A stretch of 64,000 bases of DNA from Paludibacteraceae bacterium. GTDB lineage: Bacteria > Bacteroidota > Bacteroidia > Bacteroidales > Paludibacteraceae. The stretch covers positions 128,401-192,400 of the forward strand of contig JAQVJY010000002.1 of assembly GCA_028694915.1 (NCBI GenBank), in the 5' to 3' direction. Positions 53,691 to 62,600 of the stretch are shown here, one piece after another (the stretch's first letter is position 1; every line of letters starts with the position of its first letter). The notes under the pieces are model-generated. The model ran no database searches. It saw nothing but the letters and a program-made list of their open reading frames with translations, and was not told where the DNA came from. The position numbers and the translations under genes are program-made.

Positions 53691-56600
53691 ATGAATCGCC
53701 TACAATCTAGTTTCATTATTTTAGTAATCGTTTTTCTGGGCTTTGTTCAGTCTGGTACCGCCCAAACGCTTACTGCTAATCCTGCAACGCCAGTTTGTTC
53801 TGGAACTCCGGTAACGCTTACAGCGACAGGAGGCGCTAGTTATATTTGGAGTACAGGAGAGATAGGTTCCGCTATTGTGGTTACACCTGCTGTTTCCACT
53901 CATTACGAGGTGATTGTTAAGGATGCTTCGGAAGTGGCCATTGATACGTTAACTTTGGATGTGACGGTTTTACCACTCCCGACAATAAGTATTGATAGTG
54001 ATCCATCTGTGTGCGCTGGACAACCTATAACTTTGACTGCTATTGGAACAGGCACTTTTTTATGGAAGAATGGCTCAAATGGTAATTCTATTACGGTAAC
54101 TCCAGCCACTGATACTGAATATTGGGTTGAGATAACTGATGCTAATGGATGTAAAAATAGAGCGTATAAGACTATTCAAGTAAATGCATTACCAACTGTA
54201 TCAATATCTGGTCCTACAGAAGTTTGTATTGGTGGAACCGTTTCATTGGTAGCTAACGGTGGAGTTGGTTTTCTTTGGGATGACCCTCTTGCTACAGCAT
54301 CAAAAACTTTGATAGTTGCTCCACTAGTTACCACAACTTATCATTGTGAAATAGTTGATGCCAATGGTTGTATGAGTATTGCTAGCCATACAGTAAATGT
54401 TACGCCTGCTTTAACGCCCACTATTTCTGGTATCAATCAAATTTGTGTCGGCGGAAATACTATCTTGACGGCTTATCCTGCTGGCGCTAGTTATGAATGG
54501 AATAATAATGCAACGACTCGTAGCATTACAGTTTCTCCAGGCGTCACTACAGATTATACTGTTATTGTTACAAAAGATGGTTGTACAGCGTCAGCTACTC
54601 AAACTATTACGGTCAATCAAAAGCCTACTCCTCAAATCGCAGGACAGAATACCATTTGTCGTGGCGAAATGACTACTTTAACGGCTTCGGCCGTGGAGCC
54701 TGGTTCATATTCTTATTTGTGGAATACTGGCGCTACTACTGCAGATATTCAAGTTGCTCCTTTGACAACAACTTCTTATTCAGTAACTGTTACTAATCAA
54801 ACTACAGGTTGTTCCAATAGCACAACTCAAATTGTTACAGTTGATGCATCGGCAAATCCTACAATTATTGGTCCTGCAACGGTTTGTAGTGGTTCTTCTA
54901 TAACTTTGACCGCTTCAGCAGGGGCTTTTCACTTGTGGGATGATGATTTAGCTAGCGAAAGCCAGTCTATCAGTGTAAGTCCTACCAGTGATAGAATTTA
55001 TACTGTTTGGGTTACAAATGCTGCTGGTTGTACCTATTCTGCAACCCACTCTGTAACTGTTACGGATGCCCCAGGTACTATTATTTCAGGTATTCATACC
55101 ATTTGCAAAGGTGGTTCCACAACCTTAACTGCACCTGCTGGTGATTCATACAGTTGGAGCAATGGTTCTACGCAGCCATCAATCACAGTGACGCCAGCTT
55201 CTACAACTGATTATTATGTAGATGTTACAAAAGGCTCTTGTGTGGTACGAGCTACACAACAGGTAACAGTAAATGAACCAATTCCTGCAACAATTACTGG
55301 CTTAAATAGCATTTGTGGGAATGCTTCAACTGGTATTACTTTGACTGCATCGGCAGGAACTGATTATTTGTGGAGTACTGGTGAAACTACGCCATCTATA
55401 AGTGTTTCGCCTGCGTCGTCTACCGTTTATTCGGTTACTGTTACTGATAACAATGGCTGTACGTCTAATGCATCGCACTTGGTGTCAGTTACACCATTAC
55501 CTAATTTAACAATTACTGGTGCGACGACTGTGTGCGAGGGTAATCCTATTGAGTTGACAGTTTCGGGAGCTCCTGCTGGAAGTACTTATCTTTGGAGTGA
55601 TGCAACCAATGCTGTGTCGATGACAACTACTGCCACAACTACTCAAACGTATACGGTTGATGTTACTACCAATGGTTGCACACAGACTTTGAGTCAAAAC
55701 GTAACTGTTGTTCCATTACCAACAGGAGTTATTACTGGCATCTTTACTATTTGTCAAGGTTCAACCACTACGCTGACAGCACCTGCTGGTGGTGTAAGTT
55801 ATTATTGGGAAACCACAGGGGAAACGACTCGCAGTATTACTACCGATCCTTTATTTGGGAATCAAACTTATAAGGTAAAAATTGTTTATGCTGGTGGTTG
55901 TGAACAAAATTTAACCCAAGATGTTACGGTAGTCAATCCTCCTACTGGTACAATTACAGGCACAACTGATATTTGTTTGGATGAAGAGGTTAATTTAACT
56001 GTTACAGCACCAGATGCTGTAGATTATACATGGAGTAATGGTGTTGTTGGTTCTAGTATTATGTCGGATGTTCCCACTACGGCTGGCGTTAAAACCTATT
56101 GGGTAGATATTACTAACGCTACAGGTTGTACTAGTAGAATAATACAAAATGTAAATGTGGTAGCAAAACCTTCTGCTACAGTTGTTGGACCTACTTCATT
56201 CTGTTTAGGTGAGACCCTTACACTAACGGCTAATGGTGGAACTTCTTGGTTCTGGCATCATGATGGTAGTACAACTCAGACGGCTTCGGTTACACCAACA
56301 GCCACAACCACTTATACTGTTTCGGTATTTAATGCTCAAGGTTGTGAAACTATATTGAATCATCAAGTAACATTAGTGCCTCCTCCAACTCCTCTTATTA
56401 CAGGGGATTTATCAATCTGTTTAGGTCAAAGTACTACTTTATTGGCAACTGGTGGTACGGTAGTTCAATGGAGCACAGGTGCAACGAGTCAAAGTATTAC
56501 CTTAACTCCTGCTGGCACTGGCACTCTGAATCTTTGGGTGGAAGTTGAAAATGCTAACGGTTGTAAACAAACCGCTAATGCTAGTTTAGTTGTTGCAGCT

Positions 56601-59600
56601 ATGCCTACGGCTGCTATATCTGCAAGTGATGATGTTATCTGCAATGGTGATGCAGTCACTTTAACTGCTACTCCAGGTGCAGCTGCTTATACATGGAGTA
56701 ATGGTGTTACTAACACCAATGAAATTATAGTAACTCCAACGGCTTCTCAAAATTATTGGGTTGATGTTACCAATAACGAAGGTTGTACCGTTCGTGCTAA
56801 CAAATTAATAACAGTCAATGAACCTGCTTTGGTTTCTATTTCGGGTGCAACTACAGCTTGCGTAGGTGCTTCTACCACATTAACGGCTGTTGGCGGTGTT
56901 GCTTGGTCTTGGTCGCATGGATTAGGATCTAGTAATTCGGTTGTAGTAAATCCTTCTACTACGACAACCTATACTTGCGCTATTACAGATGCAAATGGAT
57001 GTATTTCTACGGCAACGCATACGCTTAATGTAACTCCTGTTACAGCACCTTCTATTACTGGTAACTTATTGATATGTAAGGGTGGTAATACTACGTTGAC
57101 ATCAAGTACAGCCGATAGTTATTTATGGATGCCAGGTAACATTACTACAGCGTCCTTAAATATAATTGGATTGAATGCTTCTACGGATTATACTTTGACT
57201 GTAACAATAGGTGGTTGCACAGCATCCAAAACTGTTCGTGTTGATGTTGTTGATCCTCCAACAGATGCCGTCATTAATGGCTCTGACGAAGTTTGTGAAG
57301 GTAGTAGTGTTGTTTTAACTGCTGGCGGTACGGCTACGAATTATTTGTGGAGTACTGGTGAAACCACTCAAAGTATTACTGTAACTCCAACTCTCGCAAG
57401 TCATAGTTATTCTTTAACTGTCACGAATGGTGTGGCAGGATGTTCTCAAACTGTTACAAAAGATATTACTGTAAAAACAAAACCTGCGGTTAGTATTTCG
57501 GGTAATTCTTCAGTTTGTTTGGGTGAAAGCCTTACGCTTACTGCAAATGGTACAGGAACTTTTGTTTGGGATGATGGCACGGTTGGAAATACATTAACGG
57601 TAACTCCTCCCGTAACTCGTAACTACACTGTGACAATTACTAATAATGGTTGTACGAATACCGCTACCAAGACAATTACCGTAAATCCATTGCCAATAGC
57701 ATCTGTTAGTGGTGTTACAGACATTTGTATTGGTGGAACAACCACTCTGACCGCCACTGGTGGTGATAGTTATTTTTGGACAGAGCTTGGAACAAGTGGT
57801 GCCGTTGTTAGTGTTAGCCCACTCGTAAATACAACTTATCATGTTGTGGTTACCAACACAACTACTGGTTGCCAAAATACTGCTGCTGTAACCGTCAATG
57901 TTCATGCTTTACCAACGCCTAATATAACAGGTACAACTACTATTTGTGCTGGTCAATCAACTACGTTGACAGCAACAGGTGGTACAAGTTATTTATGGAA
58001 TGATGGTGTGACTACTGCTGTTCGCATTGTGAATCCATTGGTAACAACTACATATACTGTGGCAGTAACTAACGCCGCAGGTTGTACCGCATCTACAAGT
58101 AAACAAGTAATTGTAAATGCACTTCCAACGCCTTCAATTACAGGTCCAACAGTTGCTTGTAAAAACTCTTCAGTGACACTTACTGCAGCAGGTGGAGATT
58201 CTTATGTGTGGAGTACAGGTGAAACAACACAATCGATTACACCTATTATATATAGCACGACCACTTATACTGTTACGGTTAAAAATGCTAATAATTGTGA
58301 AGCAACTACGACTCATACGGTAACTATGAACCCAGCACCGACTGCGACTATAGCTGGTGATTTAGATATTTGCGTAGGTCAAACGACTACTTTGACAGCG
58401 TCTGGTGGTGCATCTTATAAATGGTTGCATGGTCCAACAACTGCGTCTATAACTGTAAGCCCTGCAGCAACTACTACTTACGAGGTGGAAGTAACCGATG
58501 CTAACGGTTGTAAAGCGACAGCTACAAGTACTGTGGTGGTTAATCCACTTCCTACCGCAGGCATTACAGGTGATTCGGAAGTTTGCGAGGGTTCATCGGT
58601 ACAATTGACCGCCACTGGTGGTGTATCCTATTTATGGACTCCTGGCAATATGACTTCTCAAACTGTAGATGTATCTCCAACAGTAAATACAGTTTACTCA
58701 GTCGTTGTTACTGGTAATGGAGGTTGTACTGCTACAGCCAATCATGCCGTAACAGTTAAACAAATTGTCGGACTAGGTATTAGTGGTGCCACAACTAGTT
58801 GTGCGGGAGAACCAGTTTCTTTGACTGCATCAGGTGGAGATTCTTACGTGTGGGACGGTGGATTTGGAGCTACAGCTACTATTACCGTCTCTCCAAATGT
58901 GACAACAACTTATTATGTGACAATCACTAAAAATGGTTGTTCTAAAAAATTAGGACATACTATTACAGTTACTCCAAAACCAACTATTACAATAACTGGT
59001 AAACAGGACGTTTGTGTGGGCGAAGCGACGGCTTTAGTTGCCTCTGGAGCACAAAGTTATATTTGGAGCAATGGTGTGAATACACAAACCAACACCGTAA
59101 CCTTAATGGCCGTTGGTTCTCAAACTTATACTGTTACAGGTACCGACGCTAGTGGTTGTACCAATTCAGTGTCTGTTACCGTTACCGCTCATGCTGCACC
59201 TACGGCAACTATTTCTGGTTCAACTCAAACATGTGCTGGCACCGGAGTTACTTTAACAGCTGGCGGTACAGGTACAAGCTACTTGTGGAGTACAGGTGAG
59301 ACGGCGTCTTCTATTTTTGTTAATCCTGCAGCAACTACAAATTATACTTTAGTAACTTATAATGCTCAAGGTTGCCCAAGTGGACAAGCTGTGCATACAT
59401 TAACTGTAAACCCTGTTCCAACAGCTTCCATTACAGGTCCAACAATTGCTTGCAAAAATGCTTCAGTAACATTGACCGCAGCCGGTGGTACAAGTTATTT
59501 ATGGAGCACAGGTGAAACTACGCAATCCATTACGCCAACTATTACTAATAATATTACTTATACGGTAACTGTAACAGATAATAAAGGTTGTACTGCTACT

Positions 59601-62600
59601 ACTAATCATGCTGTAATGGTTATTCCTGAAAGTGTAATTAATATTTCGGGCGATTTAGATATTTGTGTTGGTGAGACTACCACGTTAACAGCATCAGGTG
59701 TTCCTAGCGGAACCTATCTCTGGAGCAATGGACAAGGAGGTGCTTCTATAACTGTTTCACCAGCTTCCGAAACAACTTATACTGTTACGGCTACTGATGG
59801 TAATGGCTGTCAGTCAACAGGATTTGTTACAGTGAAAGTCAATGCATTGCCAACGGCAAGTATCATTGGGAATACTGACATTTGTCCTGGTGAAACCACT
59901 ACTTTAACAGCTAGTGCAGGTCAATCATGGTTATGGACTCCCGGTAATTATACAACGCAGTCAATTAATGTTACGCCAGCAGTAACCACTACTTATAGTG
60001 TTATTATAACCAATGCTAGTGGATGTACAGCAACTACAACACATACTGTATCGTTAAAATCGGTTGTCGCAGGAACTATTAGTGGCCCTACGACAAGTTG
60101 TGCTGGAGAAACTATGACTTTAACAGCATCAGGTGGTTCTGTACTTTGGGATAATGGTGCAACAACGGCATCCATTAACGTGTCGCCAACAGCAACTACT
60201 ACTTATTATGCAACTATTACTGGTGCTAATGGCTGTTCTATAACTAAAGATCATACTATTACTATTACTCCTAAACCAACCATTAATATTGTAGGTAATA
60301 CAGATATTTGTTTAGGTCAAAGTACCACATTAACCGCTAGTGGCGCTTCTTCTTATACATGGGATAATGGTTCGATAGGTCAATCAATTGTGGTCTCGCC
60401 AACGTTAACTCAAACGTATGTTGTGACAGGTACTGATGCCAACGGTTGTACAAATACGAAGTCTATTACTGTTACAGTGAATCCAATTCCTGTAGCATCT
60501 ATCGCTGGCGATAATGCTATCTGCGAAGGTGAATTTACAGTGTTAACGGCTTCTGGTGGATCGAGCTATACATGGAGCACGGGTGCTACAGGTGCCACTC
60601 TTATGGTGAATCCAACCACCACTACAACTTACTCTGTTATTGCTAAAAGTGTTTCCGGTTGTGAAAGTGCAGCTGCTAATGTAACAGTTACTGTAACTCC
60701 TAAGCCAGTGGCAACTATTACTGGTGTAACCGAGGTTTGTAAAGGTGAGGTAGTGACTTTAACGGCTAATGGAGGAACTTCATATGTTTGGAGTACTGGC
60801 GAAACTACACAAAGTATTTCCCCTGTAATTAATGCTACAACATTATTTACTGTTACGGTGAAAAATGCTGCTGGTTGTGAAACTACAGCCACTCATTCGG
60901 TAACAGCAAATCCATTGCCTGTAGCAAGTATTTCAGGCGATTTAGATATTTGTGTTGGCGAAAGTACAACATTAACAGCCGTTGGCGGTGGTGCTGGCGG
61001 TTCTTATAATTGGGATCATGGTGCAGCTACTGCTAGCGTAACTGTTACTCCTACAACTGATACAGAATACATTGTTACAGTAACAGATGCTAACGGTTGT
61101 AAAGCTGAAGCACGAGCTACAGTACGTGTTTATGCAAAACCTAATCCAACTATTTCGGGTGATGTTAGTATTTGTTTAGGCGAATCGGCAACTCTTACAG
61201 CCAACACTGGTACGGCTTGGTTCTGGACTCCTGGTGGAGCTACTACTCAGTCTATAAACGTAACGCCTTCAGCAACTACTACTTACGCTGTTGAAGTAAC
61301 AGGCTTGGGTGGTTGTAAAGCTACGGCCAATCATACCGTGACTATTAAGGATCCTGTGGTGGGTACCGTGAGCGGTCCAACTACAAGTTGTGCAGGAGAA
61401 GTTGTGACTTTAATTGCCAATGGTGGACAAACATATAGATGGGATGATAATGTGATGGACGGTGCTACATTGGTAGTAACACCAAATGCAACAACAACTT
61501 ATTATGTAAATATTACAGGTAGCAATGGTTGTGTTACACGTATCGGACACACTATTACGGTAAATCCAAAACCAACAATTGGGGTATCTGGTAATTTAAA
61601 TATTTGCAAAGGTGCAAGCACTACTTTAACAGCGAGTGGCGGCGTTAGTTACTTATGGAATACAGGTGTTAATACAGCAAGTATTACCGTGAATCCATTA
61701 GTGAATACACCTTATACTGTTACCGTAACTGACTCAAAAGGCTGTACCAATACTAAAACTGTAGACGTCACAGTAACTGATATTCCTGTCGCTAATATTA
61801 CTGGCACAAATGCAGTTTGCGAAGGTTCATCTACCACATTGACTGCTTCTGGTGGAGCTGGTTATTTGTGGAGTACAGGTGCTACAACGTCTAGTGTTAC
61901 GGTTAGTCCTTTGACTACTACTACATATACGGTAGTAGCTACTACAGGTTCATGTGTAAGCGATCCGTTTCCATATACTGTTACTGTAACTCCAAAACCA
62001 ATCATTGGATTAACAGGTGATTCAGAAATTTGTGAAGGTGAAACAGCGGTAGTTACGGCTACGGGTGGTGATACATATGTTTGGAGTACAGGTCAAACCG
62101 GTGCAAGTATAACAACAGCTCCATTAAATTCTACCACTGTATTAACTGTTACTGCTACTAAAGGCGGATGTACTAATACAGCTCAACAAACAATTGTTGT
62201 CAATAAAAAACCTGTCATAACTATTTATGGTGATTTAGATTTATGTGCTGGTGAGCAAACCACTTTGACAGCTACTGCTGGTCAATCTTACTTATGGAGC
62301 AATGGTGCCACAACTCAAAGTATTACCTTGACCCCATTGGCTGATACAAATGTGTCTGTACAAGTAACGGATAATAAAGGTTGTGTTGGTCAGGCTTCGG
62401 TTAATGTGCTTGTTCATGCTTTACCAACCGCTGGTATTGTTACTAACACTGGTTTATCTTCTGTTTGTCGTGGTAAATCCATTACGTTGACCGCTAGTGG
62501 TGGAACTTCGTATGTTTGGGAAACTGGCGAGCGTACAGCGAGTATTACGGTGTCCCCATTAACTGAAACTACTTATCGTGTTCAAGCGTTTGGCGATGGC

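Noticed and set aside
57594-60892. Minus-strand ORFs of 60-103 codons within the giant repeat gene
   Set aside because: They mirror the repeated Thr/Val/Ser codons on the other strand and have no start signals or independent protein features.
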